Positions 1 to 9,093 are shown, counted from the stretch's first letter. The stretch: 49,957 nt of DNA from JAUICS01 sp964384335 (GCA_964384335.1 CAYLKN010000015.1:1-49957); one strand, 5' to 3'. Program-made: numbers and translations. The notes: a model not told the origin generated them from the letters alone.

Positions 1-44
1 CTATTTACTTTGAGTAACTTTTCTGTGTACCCTCCGAATACACT

Positions 45-50
45 TATAAT
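45..50 (+). promoter_or_regulatory. candidate -10 box of the small secreted protein gene
   Basis: A perfect TATAAT lies 35 bases before the chosen ATG of the next gene, which fits a short leader. No good -35 hexamer sits 16-18 bases upstream (the bases there read TCTGTG), so the promoter call rests on the -10 element and its position only. Confidence 0.4.
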
Positions 51-84
51 AAAAAAACAATCCTAAACCTTTATGGAGGAAATT

Positions 85-306
85 ATGAACGCACTTAAAA
101 CTTTGGCACTTGTTGCCGCGATGGCATTTATTGGTTCAACAGCCGCATTGGCTGAGCACCGTGTTGACTCTGTTCCAGGAAACAATTCCGACGGTGTTTT
201 CAGCTATGATGCTCCTGAGCAGACTGGTTCAGACCGCATGAATCCTGCTGCTATTGAACCTGCATCCGGTGATGCACATCAGACAACTTACAATAACCAG
301 GGCTGA
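85..306 (+). CDS. small secreted hypothetical protein
   Basis: A 73-residue protein with a clear Sec signal peptide: a short basic start (MNALK), a hydrophobic stretch and an ALA-type cleavage site before EHRVD. The mature part of about 50 residues is polar, rich in Asn, Ser, Gly and acidic residues, with no cysteines and no recognisable domain. I chose the ATG at 85 rather than the in-frame ATG at 73 because the GGAGG Shine-Dalgarno sequence (75-79) lies just after the upstream ATG and is correctly spaced only for the second. It has its own candidate promoter and a strong terminator, so it is probably monocistronic and well expressed. Probable location is the periplasm or outside the cell; function is unknown. 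Confidence 0.75.
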   Translation: MNALKTLALVAAMAFIGSTAALAEHRVDSVPGNNSDGVFSYDAPEQTGSDRMNPAAIEPASGDAHQTTYNNQG

Positions 307-330
307 TCTGCACTTGGTATTGAATTTGAA

Positions 331-356
331 AGCCGGCGCATTCGCCGGCTTTTTTA
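331..356 (+). terminator. Rho-independent terminator
   Basis: An 8-bp GC-rich perfect stem (AGCCGGCG / CGCCGGCT) with a four-base loop is followed by a T-rich run. It sits 25 bases after the stop of the small secreted protein gene. On the other strand, just past the hexapeptide-protein stop, the hairpin lacks a good T tract, so it mainly serves the rightward gene. Confidence 0.85.
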
Positions 357-357
357 T

Positions 358-894
358 TTACAGCTGCATGTAATGTTTTGAAAGACGTACATACCTCTCC
401 GCCGATTCATCGAGGAATTCAATTTCCTCTTTTGTCAGTTTCCTTTTGAACCGGGCAGGCGAGCCGATCCAGAGTTCATGTTTTCCGACGACTTTTCCCG
501 GAGGAACAAGGGACCCGGCACCAAGCATCGCCTCCTCTTCAACAATCGCGCCGTCCATAACACAGGCTTTCATCCCGATAAAGGCTTTATCTCCAATCGT
601 ACAGGCATGAAGAAGGGCCATATGGCCCACGGTTACGCCGTCACCGATATAGGTTCCCTGCAATGTTGAGGAGACATGAATAACCGACGCATCCTGAATG
701 TTTGTACGGCTGCCGATCTTTATATCATTGACGTCGCCCCGTAAAATACAGCCTGGCCAGATACCGGAATCCGGTCCAATGCGCACATCTCCGATAACAA
801 CGGCGGTTTCCGCGATATATGCAGTCCCTGCAATATCGGGCATGGTTCCTTTATAGGCCTGAACGGGCATGTCAGATATGGATTGGTCTGCCAT
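358..894 (-). CDS. gamma-carbonic-anhydrase-like hexapeptide protein (YrdA/PaaY type)
   Basis: A left-handed beta-helix protein of about 178 residues built from hexapeptide repeats (for example IGDVRIG, IKIGSRTNIQD, YIGDGVTVGH, TIGDKAFIG). Three histidines at the family's zinc positions are visible: the His of SVIHVSS and both of GHMALLH. Family members bind zinc or iron as trimers and are either gamma-class carbonic anhydrases or close relatives of unknown substrate. The frame stays open upstream to 999, but that extension is antiparallel-frame coding within lpdA and looks non-native (Pro/Arg rich). I use the ATG at 894; the ATG at 870 (171 residues) fits homologues about equally. The 5' end overlaps lpdA by 23 bases on the same strand, so the two are probably co-transcribed. 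Confidence 0.85.
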   Translation of the reverse strand: MADQSISDMPVQAYKGTMPDIAGTAYIAETAVVIGDVRIGPDSGIWPGCILRGDVNDIKIGSRTNIQDASVIHVSSTLQGTYIGDGVTVGHMALLHACTIGDKAFIGMKACVMDGAIVEEEAMLGAGSLVPPGKVVGKHELWIGSPARFKRKLTKEEIEFLDESAERYVRLSKHYMQL

Positions 895-2269
895 CCACGG
901 CCAGCGCAGCTTCCTTAACCGCTTCCTCAAGGGTTGGGTGGGCGTGGCAGGTACGGGCGATATCCTCGCTGCTTGCGGCAAATTCCATGGCGATGGCAAG
1001 TTCTGCGATCAGTGTTCCTGCCTCGGGTCCGATAATATGGGCACCGAGTACCCTGTCTGTCTTTTTATCGGCCAGAATTTTTACAAATCCTTCCGTTGCA
1101 TTCATGGCACGGGCCCTTCCGTTGGCCATAAACGGGAATTTTCCGGTTTTGTAGGCGATGCCTTCTTCTTTCAGCTGTTCCTCGGTCTTACCGATCTGCG
1201 CCACCTCCGGCCATGTATAGACAACGCCCGGGATGAGATTGTAATCAATATGACCGGTCTGACCGGCCAGAATTTCAGCCAGAACGACACCTTCCTCCTC
1301 CGCCTTGTGCGCCAGCATGGGCCCCGCAATGACGTCGCCAATGGCATAGATTCCGTCCACATTTGTTTTAAATCCTGAATCCGTTCTGATGCGGCCTTTG
1401 TCATCCGTTTCCACACCGGCCGTTTCCAGGCCCAGCTTATCGGTGTAAGGCTTGCGCCCGACCGCAACCAGGACGACATCGGCCGTTATTTTTTCCTCTT
1501 CGCCGCCTTCGGCAGGTTCAACCGTAAGGGCAACGTTTTTCGACTGTGCCTTTGCCTCTTTGACTTTTGTACCAAGCCTGAATTTCAGTCCCTGTTTTGA
1601 GAGAATTTTCTGCATTTCTTTTGAGATTTCGCCATCCATACCGGGCAGGATCCGGTCCAGATATTCGATCACAGTAACCTCGGCGCCCAGACGGCTCCAG
1701 ACCGTACCCATTTCAAGACCGATATAGCCGCCGCCGATAACCACCATTGATTTCGGCACTTTCGGCAGCTTAAGCGCGCCGGTTGAGGAAACGATTTTGT
1801 CTTCGTCGATTTCAATTCCAGGCAGGGAGACCACGTCCGAGCCCGTTGCAATGACAATATACTTTGCGGTATATGCCGTTCCGTCAACCTCGACAGTTCC
1901 CGCTTTTACAATTTTGCCCGTGCCTTTAAGCCATGTAATTTTATTTTTCTTGAAAAGGTATTCGATCCCCTGCGTATTCGCCTTCACAACCTCATCCTTG
2001 TGCCCCATCATGGCTTTGAGGTCGAGCTTAATACCCGAGGCCTTGATTCCGATATCGGCAAAATGTGTGTTTGCCTCCTTAAACTTTTCAGAGTCGCTTA
2101 ACAATGCCTTTGACGGGATGCACCCGATATTGAGGCATGTTCCGCCAAGCGTTTCCTGCTTTTCAACGCAGGCCACGGTCATGCCAAGCTGGGCCGCGCG
2201 TATGGCGCAGACATAGCCGCCGGGGCCGGAGCCGATTACAATAAGGTCATATGATTGTAAAGACGTCAT
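872..2269 (-). CDS. lpdA: dihydrolipoyl dehydrogenase (E3)
   Basis: This 465-residue FAD-dependent oxidoreductase re-oxidises dihydrolipoamide in 2-oxoacid dehydrogenase complexes and the glycine cleavage system. Visible elements are the N-terminal FAD motif GSGPGGY, the redox-active disulfide GGTCLNIGC (Cys45 and Cys50), the central NAD-binding GGGYIGLEMG, the second FAD motif YAIGDV, and the C-terminal HAHPTLEE that supplies the catalytic His-Glu pair. Length and motif order are typical and nothing is missing. No E1 or E2 genes are in view, so the complex it serves (pyruvate or 2-oxoglutarate) cannot be named from here. The hexapeptide protein follows with a short overlap. Confidence 0.97.
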   Translation of the reverse strand: MTSLQSYDLIVIGSGPGGYVCAIRAAQLGMTVACVEKQETLGGTCLNIGCIPSKALLSDSEKFKEANTHFADIGIKASGIKLDLKAMMGHKDEVVKANTQGIEYLFKKNKITWLKGTGKIVKAGTVEVDGTAYTAKYIVIATGSDVVSLPGIEIDEDKIVSSTGALKLPKVPKSMVVIGGGYIGLEMGTVWSRLGAEVTVIEYLDRILPGMDGEISKEMQKILSKQGLKFRLGTKVKEAKAQSKNVALTVEPAEGGEEEKITADVVLVAVGRKPYTDKLGLETAGVETDDKGRIRTDSGFKTNVDGIYAIGDVIAGPMLAHKAEEEGVVLAEILAGQTGHIDYNLIPGVVYTWPEVAQIGKTEEQLKEEGIAYKTGKFPFMANGRARAMNATEGFVKILADKKTDRVLGAHIIGPEAGTLIAELAIAMEFAASSEDIARTCHAHPTLEEAVKEAALAVDGRPIHI

Positions 2270-2325
2270 TATACTAATTAGTTTTTATCATAGAAATGCG
2301 ATTTAGTATCTTTAAAGCATAATTT

Positions 2326-2646
2326 TTACGCGTTATATAAGAAGTTTTCTAACTTATCCGCAAACGATTCAAACTTTATCTCAAAACCTTCTTCCAGCTG
2401 AAGCCTTTCAGCAAGATTTTCTTTTAATTTTTTAGGTGGGTCTTTACCTAATCCGTATTCTATTATTTCACCATACTCTTCAATATTAAAATCATCGTCC
2501 TGTCCTGACTTCTCTCGCAGAGCACAGAATTCCAGATAATTTTCTGAAGGAACAAGGACATAAGCCCAGAATTCCTGCCCGGCTTCGTTAATAATATTTA
2601 CAAGGCAAATAAAATAAAGCTTATGTGGATCTTTATTCTCTGACAT
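2326..2646 (-). CDS. hypothetical protein, partner of the giant HD-like protein
   Basis: A 106-residue acidic protein with no signal peptide or membrane segment. The N-terminal third looks like beta strands (LYFICLVNIINEAGQEFWAYVLVP), followed by charged helical sequence. It starts five bases after the stop of the 1627-residue gene on the same strand, so co-transcription is very likely. No good Shine-Dalgarno is visible, which suggests translation by re-initiation. Base composition is AT-rich like the large gene. I recognise no domain. A small soluble partner, chaperone or immunity-like companion of the large protein would fit the arrangement, but that is inference from position only. Confidence 0.7.
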   Translation of the reverse strand: MSENKDPHKLYFICLVNIINEAGQEFWAYVLVPSENYLEFCALREKSGQDDDFNIEEYGEIIEYGLGKDPPKKLKENLAERLQLEEGFEIKFESFADKLENFLYNA

Positions 2647-2651
2647 ATTTT

Positions 2652-5600
2652 TTAAGTGGGTGACGGTGTTTGTGGCCTAAGCTTTTCGCGCAAATCTCTC
2701 AATGCGCCCGGAATTATTGTGGCAAAGTCCTCTGCACGGCTTGTCACTCCCCACGCCGCCTGTGCGCTTACTATGCGCCACACATGTGTAAGCGGGGTTC
2801 CCAAATATCTGGTATTTTTTAAAGCATTACCTGTATTAAGCAGAAACGCAAACAACTCCCTGTTAGACTCATCATACCTGAATGAATCTGTTGTCTCTCT
2901 GACAAGGTTATAATGCGTTGGTGTTTCGCCCTTAGCCTGCATTTCCATGGCCTTACCCAGGATTTTGTTGCCAACTGACACAACCAGGCCGTAAGAAAAA
3001 GCCATTATTCCACCTGCAATAACCAGTGCAGGCGATATCGCTAAAGTGTGGTATAAAAATATTCCGGTAGCTAATGCTGCAGCCGCATCCAGGGTTCCTG
3101 CAACGAGCTGCGCGTTAAAAGCATTTTTTAACCCGTCAGCGTTGGCAATTCGCATTATTCCGGTTTTGACCAATGCGGCAAGAAAAAGGCCTAAGTTCAT
3201 ATTACCACGCGTTTGAGACATGTTTTGATAGCCATCAAGTTGAGTGTCCAGAAAAGCTTCATAGGATTGACCGTAACGGCCTGAAGCTCCCAACCTTGCT
3301 GTATGCCCCGCCTGGCTATAGTAGCTGAAATTCTCAGAGTTACCGGGTTTGTACTGCTCGAGAGACGGAATATCCTCAATAAAGCGTACGATCATATTTG
3401 ATTTTGGCAAATCCTTAAGCTTGCTTCCCGCCACCATGAGAAGTCCTATCATGCCGCTTGCCATCAAGGATGTCCCAAGGATATTTATGCCTGTGAAGGG
3501 AATTGCAAAACCAACAGATGTGGATAAAACAAACGCAGTCCCTATCGCTGCAAGAGCTGCAAAGCGTAGCGCCAGCGGATTTTCTCTTATAAACTGGCCG
3601 ATCGGATTGACTTTAATAAGTTTATCCAGTTCATCCAATCTTTGCCATTGTTGAGATCTTTGTTCTTTTTTTCCCTCTCCAAACGTTGTATCTGAACGAT
3701 CTTTGAGTTTCTTTTTCGCATCACGGATTAGCTGCTTGAGATAATATCTTTCTTCTGTATCCAATAAAGCGACGCTGTAAAAAGCCCCGGCGTTTTTGTT
3801 TAGTTCAATTTGCCTCTGTCTGTATCTGAGATCATGCAGTTCTTTGCTAAGCTGTGTTTCAGGGTCGGTTACTCTTCTTAATGCTAACTCACGCGTGATT
3901 TCATTAATTCGCCGCTGAATTGAATATCTTTCTGCATACTGTTCATAATATATTTTCGATACAGCGCCGGAAGGAAAAATGTCAGCGTCATTCCCAACAT
4001 ATTCCTCTGTCTTGGCCAATTTACTGCTGCTTCTCATAAGCATTTTGATTACGTCTTCGAAACCTGGCGCATATTTTTCTGCAATCTCTTCCGGAAATTT
4101 AAGCAAAATATGCCCATAGCATTTCTCAATCGCTTCACGATGTTTTTTTCTGAAATGAATCGACCACGACAAAAGAGGCATAAACATAGCGGTAATCTTT
4201 AATTCACTGAATGAAAATCCGGACTGTAATGTAATACCGGTGTCAAGGCCACTTTCCGCCACCCCTATTTTTCTTAGTATGTTTGCGGTATCTGAGGGGC
4301 TCAGGCTTTTTGCCAGAGAATAAGCCATTAAGTTGAATGGTGTCGCCGTTAATTTGAAGGTATAACTTATGCCTTCTTTTGCCTGTTTTCCAAGTACGTT
4401 TAGTACACGCAATAATGGTTGAATGGGCGCTATATACCGGCCGGGCTCTTCTGAATTGTATAGCACGCCGCCTAAAGACCGAAACCCGATCAGCCGTCTT
4501 ATTTTACCAAAAATCCATGGAGCCTGGCAGAGATGTTCTAGTTTGAATATTTCATCTATAGGGGCACTTTCTGTGAGTTTCTTTTTATCTTTTATTATCT
4601 GACGGCATATTTTAAAGGCCTCATCAAATAAATCATGTTCTTTTAGTTTTTTTGTTTCTCTTCTCTTTTTAAAAATTTTATTTATTTCTGCCTCATCTGT
4701 AATTTCTTTTATAAGTACTTCATGAACAATGTTCTTTAATACTGTATACATACTGTCTTTGATCTCATAATCCAGGTTTTTAAGGCTTTCATTTTCTTCC
4801 ATATGTTTCCTGATTAATCTATCAACAAGGTCTGTAAAGCCATCACGTTCCAGTTTCTTTCTCAATAACGCTACACCTTGCGCAGCTTTCGACCTAAACG
4901 CCACTTCAAGTTTACGTGCCTCTTCTTTATAATCGGGATGAATTCTGAAACCTTTTGTGACCTTGTGAATTCCTTCTTCCAGAAACTGTTCAAGTAATCT
5001 TTCCTGAATACGCATTCGTGAAGACGCTTGCTCAAAAGAAATCGTGTTATTTGCAACCTGGACTAATAAAGATAATTTATAGTCGTAAAGTTTTTTGAAA
5101 ATTGAGGTATGAAAATCTACTGCTCTTTCCTGAATTTCATCTAAGTAGGGTCTGTCTGTGTAAGGTCTTCCCTCAAGGGTCCCATTGTTTCTTGATCTAC
5201 TCACTCCTGTCTTACCTGCAGTAGCTGACGTTTCCCTGGCACTGACTCTTTCGGATTCGGCTTCTCTGACCGCTGCTGCATGTTGATGAATGACAACCTC
5301 ATCCTGTGAGATCAACCTGAACGGTTCACCAAAAAATATCCGTGAAAAATAACCTGCCGCATATCTTAACTGCGGTTCCGGAATATGTCCTCCGTGACTC
5401 CATTTGCCGTCCTTACCAATCTTGCCCGCATCATGCAGAGCGTGAAGTTGCGTTTGTGTATTGATACGCTCAAGCGCATCGAAAAGCGCCATATAATAAG
5501 GGTCGTCAAACAAGCTCTCTTCACCCTCAATATCCGATGTGTGGGTGAGGACTTTTTTTGCTCTCTTTACAAAATCATTTACTTTCTTTCTTCCATCTTC

Positions 5601-7535
5601 ATCTTGAAAATCCGGGTTATATTTCTGAAACGTTTCCCTTATGTGTTCTAACGCATAATCTTCGGCAATCGTTCCCTCAACAATGTCCCGTATACGCCTT
5701 AAGACACTTTCTACGGCCGCCGTTTCATCTTTAAGGTTTGGTCCAAGTAATTCCCGGAAATGCTCACCAAGATCATGAAAAATTGCCATTTTTGTTAGAA
5801 AACGGACATTTGCTTTAAGCTCATTACACTCCTGCTCGTATTCAGTTTCGCTGATTTTCCCTTTTTCTCTGGCCTTTTCGATTTCCTTTGATGTAGAGTT
5901 AGCAAGGCTCATCAGTGTTACTATCGTGGTAAAGCTATGATCACCGGTATTATGGTAATATTGTTTGGTGCGGTCATCAATTGATGAATTGCCATAGCCT
6001 CTTGAAACGCTGCTTAAATCTGCAAGTACGGCTGCATAAAAGCTAATGTCGTCGGAACTGAAATCCAGATGGCTGAATTTTGCATTTAAGTATGAGAGCT
6101 TGACTTCAAAAACCTTTAATAAATATTCAGGATCTGTTAGCTGATGAATTTTATCAATGTCATAGAGATATTTTTCAAATTCACGCATTTCAATAATGAG
6201 ACCAGAAACCAGGGCTTCCGACGTTTGGATAAGGTCAGCGCTGCTTCCGGCAAAGCTGATGGCACGGCGATGATTATTCACAAAATGCATCACATCATTG
6301 ATTGACAATCTGTTTCTGCCATTTGGGTTATCTATAAATTCTCTGATTGAACCAAGGGCGTTACGGATACTTCGGTCGTATTTTTTTGAAATTTCTTTAT
6401 CAGGGCGATTCAGAATAGATTGTCCATGTTCTGCGGCACTGTCGTAAAGCGCTTCAGTCTGGGAAATAGAGTGAGACGCAAAGTCTTTAAACTTACCGAC
6501 TAATTCTTCTGCAAGCTCCTGAAAAGTTGTATCTGAAAACCCGGGCATCTTTGATTCAATAACCGGCTTAATATCTCCCAATACGCCAGTGAGAATGTCT
6601 TCAAGCTTGCCGCTGAAACTTCCAGCTTCTTTTGACCGTCTGCTCAAGGCTTCAACTGCGTTCTGCAGGGCCTTAGTTCTTTCGTTCGGGTCTTTTATTT
6701 TTGTATCAAGATAGGCTTTGAGATTTTCGACTCTTTGCCGGAAATCACTCCGATTTCTTCTTTCAACTTCGGACGTTTCCGGTAATTCATCATGTTGCAG
6801 AAAGTCCTGAAAATCTGTTCTTGCCCCATAAGTTTCGATAATTTTTTTTCTCAGGGCCTCGTAAATCTCATAATCGGGATACTCTTCACCGTTCTCAACT
6901 GCTTGCTCATAGCGTATTCTATGATAATCAAACGCTTTAAGATCCATTATTGAGTCATACAAACCTTTATTGGCCAAATGTGCGGCGAGAAGTGCCTCAG
7001 GAGAATCAGGATCAATCCGGTGATCAATATAATCAATGAACTTGAATTTGATTGAAAATGCGTCTGCCAGTAACTTTTTAGTGTTTTGCAGTTGATCATG
7101 TATGCGCGCTCTGTCAGAAGCATTGACGTCTTTTTCAGTATCTAAATGATCCGCTTCCAGTTCTTGCTTTAAACGTAAGTAATCATGGATAAGGCGCAGG
7201 TGTTTAAAATTCTTTGGATCTGCAAATATTCTTACGTAATAGTACCAGGTGTTTTCTGGTTCAATATGAAAATGGTATTGATCAAGTTGATCAGGATCTA
7301 AATGTAATATCCTGGCTGCTGCTTCACTTTCCTTTTGATATGACTTTTCAACGTAATATCTTGTATGATCCTTACTTCCGGGCTCATGTTTCAGCTTATA
7401 ATAATAAAGATATTGCTCAATTGTTCGGGCATCACTTGTTCTTCCTCGTGAAACCAAATCCTCAATTAAATAGGTCCAATGGCTTCCTGAAGGTTGCGCA
7501 GATCCTGTTCCTTTTGTCTTGACGGCCATGGTCAT
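2652..7535 (-). CDS. giant protein with HD-phosphohydrolase-like signature and C-terminal membrane segments
   Basis: A 1627-residue, largely helical, highly charged protein that I cannot assign to a named family. In the middle is an HD-like signature: GDHSF (His533), then MAIFHDLGEH (His587-Asp588) some 54 residues on, with Asp/His-rich helices at about 650-690 that could supply the final ligand. The order resembles HD_3/YfbR-type metal-dependent phosphohydrolases with a longer insert. Hydrophobic pairs follow near the C-terminus, about residues 1315-1370 and 1448-1525 (AALAAIGTAFVLSTSVGF, ALVIAGGIMAFSYGLVVSVG), so the end is probably membrane-inserted. No signal peptide is seen. The gene is AT-rich compared with its neighbours and is intact, with no frameshift. 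It could be a membrane-tethered nucleotide-processing enzyme, a toxin or effector, or a structural giant; the HD reading is moderate. Confidence 0.75.
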   Translation of the reverse strand: MTMAVKTKGTGSAQPSGSHWTYLIEDLVSRGRTSDARTIEQYLYYYKLKHEPGSKDHTRYYVEKSYQKESEAAARILHLDPDQLDQYHFHIEPENTWYYYVRIFADPKNFKHLRLIHDYLRLKQELEADHLDTEKDVNASDRARIHDQLQNTKKLLADAFSIKFKFIDYIDHRIDPDSPEALLAAHLANKGLYDSIMDLKAFDYHRIRYEQAVENGEEYPDYEIYEALRKKIIETYGARTDFQDFLQHDELPETSEVERRNRSDFRQRVENLKAYLDTKIKDPNERTKALQNAVEALSRRSKEAGSFSGKLEDILTGVLGDIKPVIESKMPGFSDTTFQELAEELVGKFKDFASHSISQTEALYDSAAEHGQSILNRPDKEISKKYDRSIRNALGSIREFIDNPNGRNRLSINDVMHFVNNHRRAISFAGSSADLIQTSEALVSGLIIEMREFEKYLYDIDKIHQLTDPEYLLKVFEVKLSYLNAKFSHLDFSSDDISFYAAVLADLSSVSRGYGNSSIDDRTKQYYHNTGDHSFTTIVTLMSLANSTSKEIEKAREKGKISETEYEQECNELKANVRFLTKMAIFHDLGEHFRELLGPNLKDETAAVESVLRRIRDIVEGTIAEDYALEHIRETFQKYNPDFQDEDGRKKVNDFVKRAKKVLTHTSDIEGEESLFDDPYYMALFDALERINTQTQLHALHDAGKIGKDGKWSHGGHIPEPQLRYAAGYFSRIFFGEPFRLISQDEVVIHQHAAAVREAESERVSARETSATAGKTGVSRSRNNGTLEGRPYTDRPYLDEIQERAVDFHTSIFKKLYDYKLSLLVQVANNTISFEQASSRMRIQERLLEQFLEEGIHKVTKGFRIHPDYKEEARKLEVAFRSKAAQGVALLRKKLERDGFTDLVDRLIRKHMEENESLKNLDYEIKDSMYTVLKNIVHEVLIKEITDEAEINKIFKKRRETKKLKEHDLFDEAFKICRQIIKDKKKLTESAPIDEIFKLEHLCQAPWIFGKIRRLIGFRSLGGVLYNSEEPGRYIAPIQPLLRVLNVLGKQAKEGISYTFKLTATPFNLMAYSLAKSLSPSDTANILRKIGVAESGLDTGITLQSGFSFSELKITAMFMPLLSWSIHFRKKHREAIEKCYGHILLKFPEEIAEKYAPGFEDVIKMLMRSSSKLAKTEEYVGNDADIFPSGAVSKIYYEQYAERYSIQRRINEITRELALRRVTDPETQLSKELHDLRYRQRQIELNKNAGAFYSVALLDTEERYYLKQLIRDAKKKLKDRSDTTFGEGKKEQRSQQWQRLDELDKLIKVNPIGQFIRENPLALRFAALAAIGTAFVLSTSVGFAIPFTGINILGTSLMASGMIGLLMVAGSKLKDLPKSNMIVRFIEDIPSLEQYKPGNSENFSYYSQAGHTARLGASGRYGQSYEAFLDTQLDGYQNMSQTRGNMNLGLFLAALVKTGIMRIANADGLKNAFNAQLVAGTLDAAAALATGIFLYHTLAISPALVIAGGIMAFSYGLVVSVGNKILGKAMEMQAKGETPTHYNLVRETTDSFRYDESNRELFAFLLNTGNALKNTRYLGTPLTHVWRIVSAQAAWGVTSRAEDFATIIPGALRDLREKLRPQTPSPT

Positions 7536-7631
7536 CTTCCCCCGCTGACCACAACCGGAAACGGACTATAGAAATTCAAACGATTGATATGACCCCTCAT
7601 ATTCGACATTCCCTCTCTGTAAATTCTGTAG

Positions 7632-7649
7632 CATTAGAAATTTCTAATG
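7632..7649. promoter_or_regulatory. 18-bp perfect palindrome, candidate operator
   Basis: CATTAGAAATTTCTAATG is a perfect 18-bp inverted repeat lying 97 bases upstream of the giant protein gene and 174 bases upstream of the divergent deaminase-like gene. The 287-bp intergenic region is otherwise AT-rich, with a near direct repeat (CATATATTTT) at about 7664-7685 and no ORF. The position suggests a binding site for a dimeric regulator controlling one or both genes. Confidence 0.45.
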
Positions 7650-7822
7650 TAAATTTCTTACTGACATATATTTTTCATATATTTTAAAGCCTGTATTATC
7701 AGATTATTGTCATAATTTCAAAAGAAAAAATAGGTTTTTTTACTGCCTGTCTTCCATTGGATTTTTTGTAATATTTTTAATCTTTGACTATATTAACTCG
7801 TATGTTTCGTTACCATTGATTC

Positions 7823-9007
7823 ATGATCTGTTCATCCGGGGAAACCGGTCAAACGCTTAAAACGCTTCTGGCGCTCCGTACGCTTGAGTCCACACGCGGA
7901 AAAAGCGCGCATGTGACGGATGCGGCGTTTAGTCTGCAAATTCTGAATACGGCCGGGACGGTCATCACGGAAAATGCCTGTCTGAACGGCGTTCCCGAGG
8001 CTTTAAAGGCTTTGTTCTCGCCCCTGGACCAGCTTCTGGATACGGACTTCGCCGACCGCTGTCCCGAAGGGGCAAAACCTCTGAAAATGCAGCAAAGCAG
8101 CCCGACCGTGCACGCCGAAACCCGGTCCGTGCTTGCCCTTGATTACCCGGATGGTGTGTATACGGATACGTTTCCGGGCCGGGAACGGGAACATGAACGC
8201 CTGACACGAAGGGGATACATCAACAACATGCTCTGCCCGCGTTGCATGGGCAACCTCTCCCTGTTCGGGATAAACACAATTGTCATGCCGGACACCGTGC
8301 TGGATAAAGGCTGGGCCGGGCACCGCAGGCCCTATGTCGATCTGTCGCTGACTATTGCCCGTGCCGGCGGCATCGGTCTGTACATGATTGATGAGGGAAC
8401 AGGAGAGCCAAGCGAAAAACCCAACGCGGTAACGTTTGAAGCCGGCACAGGGAAAGACCATTTTGAAAACTTTGAGTTGCATGAGGTTCCGCGTTCCGAT
8501 GAGGAGGCCATGTCCCTGATCCGGGCACATGACAGAAAAAACCAGGTTTACAATCCTTTATGCGCGTACACCTGCGGGATAAGGCTCCGGCGCGGTGAGA
8601 AAACTGTTTTTGCACTCTGTACACAGACACTGGTGCCGGGTATAACGCCAGACATCTATAAAAGGAATTATTCTGGGCGCGAAACGAAATACAGTCTTGT
8701 TACACCGCCCGTCACTTCCCTTCTTATGCTTGCCCGGCGCTACGGATACCGGTTTGAAGACAAAACGCTGTACAGCTCCGCAGTTCCGGTTATGAGGGAC
8801 ATGATTAACGCCGCTGCGGCAGGACTCACCCGTTTCGTGTTTGATCCCGGAATGGAAAGCAGGGATTTCCAGACTCTTTTGGAACAGAATAAAGATCACG
8901 TACGCCAGGCCAGACACAGCACGAACGGGCAGGCTTATACCGTTTACAGTCAGTACGCGGCTCTCCATAACATCGGAAAAGTGATGGATTTCGTTACCGT
9001 GACCTGA
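7823..9007 (+). CDS. tandem cytidine-deaminase-like protein, second module degenerate
   Basis: This 394-residue protein has a deaminase zinc site in its first half: HAE (His97, Glu99) and, after an insert, LCPRCMGNL (Cys138, Cys141), followed by LFGINTIVM, matching the HAE ... PCxxC layout of the CDA/dCMP-deaminase superfamily. The second half repeats the fold pattern (FALCTQTLVP, then TPPVTSLLMLARR, then KTLYSSAVPVMRDMINAAAAGLTRFVF), but the His/Glu and both Cys are replaced, so it looks like a catalytically dead copy. The substrate (free nucleotide, nucleic acid or other) cannot be told. Base composition is more GC-rich than the giant gene it diverges from. No good Shine-Dalgarno precedes the ATG at 7823, so the start is uncertain. 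No membrane segment or signal peptide is present. Confidence 0.7.
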   Translation: MICSSGETGQTLKTLLALRTLESTRGKSAHVTDAAFSLQILNTAGTVITENACLNGVPEALKALFSPLDQLLDTDFADRCPEGAKPLKMQQSSPTVHAETRSVLALDYPDGVYTDTFPGREREHERLTRRGYINNMLCPRCMGNLSLFGINTIVMPDTVLDKGWAGHRRPYVDLSLTIARAGGIGLYMIDEGTGEPSEKPNAVTFEAGTGKDHFENFELHEVPRSDEEAMSLIRAHDRKNQVYNPLCAYTCGIRLRRGEKTVFALCTQTLVPGITPDIYKRNYSGRETKYSLVTPPVTSLLMLARRYGYRFEDKTLYSSAVPVMRDMINAAAAGLTRFVFDPGMESRDFQTLLEQNKDHVRQARHSTNGQAYTVYSQYAALHNIGKVMDFVTVT

Positions 9008-9093
9008 AAAAAGTAGAGAAATAAAAGGGGGCGCACGATGTCCGTTGTGGTTCCTTTGCCCCCTGTGCCCTGCCCTTATTGATCCTGTGTCGC

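Noticed and set aside
9026..9064. Stem AGGGGGC / GCCCCCT after the deaminase-like gene
   Set aside because: The 25-base loop is long and no T tract follows, so I do not call a terminator.
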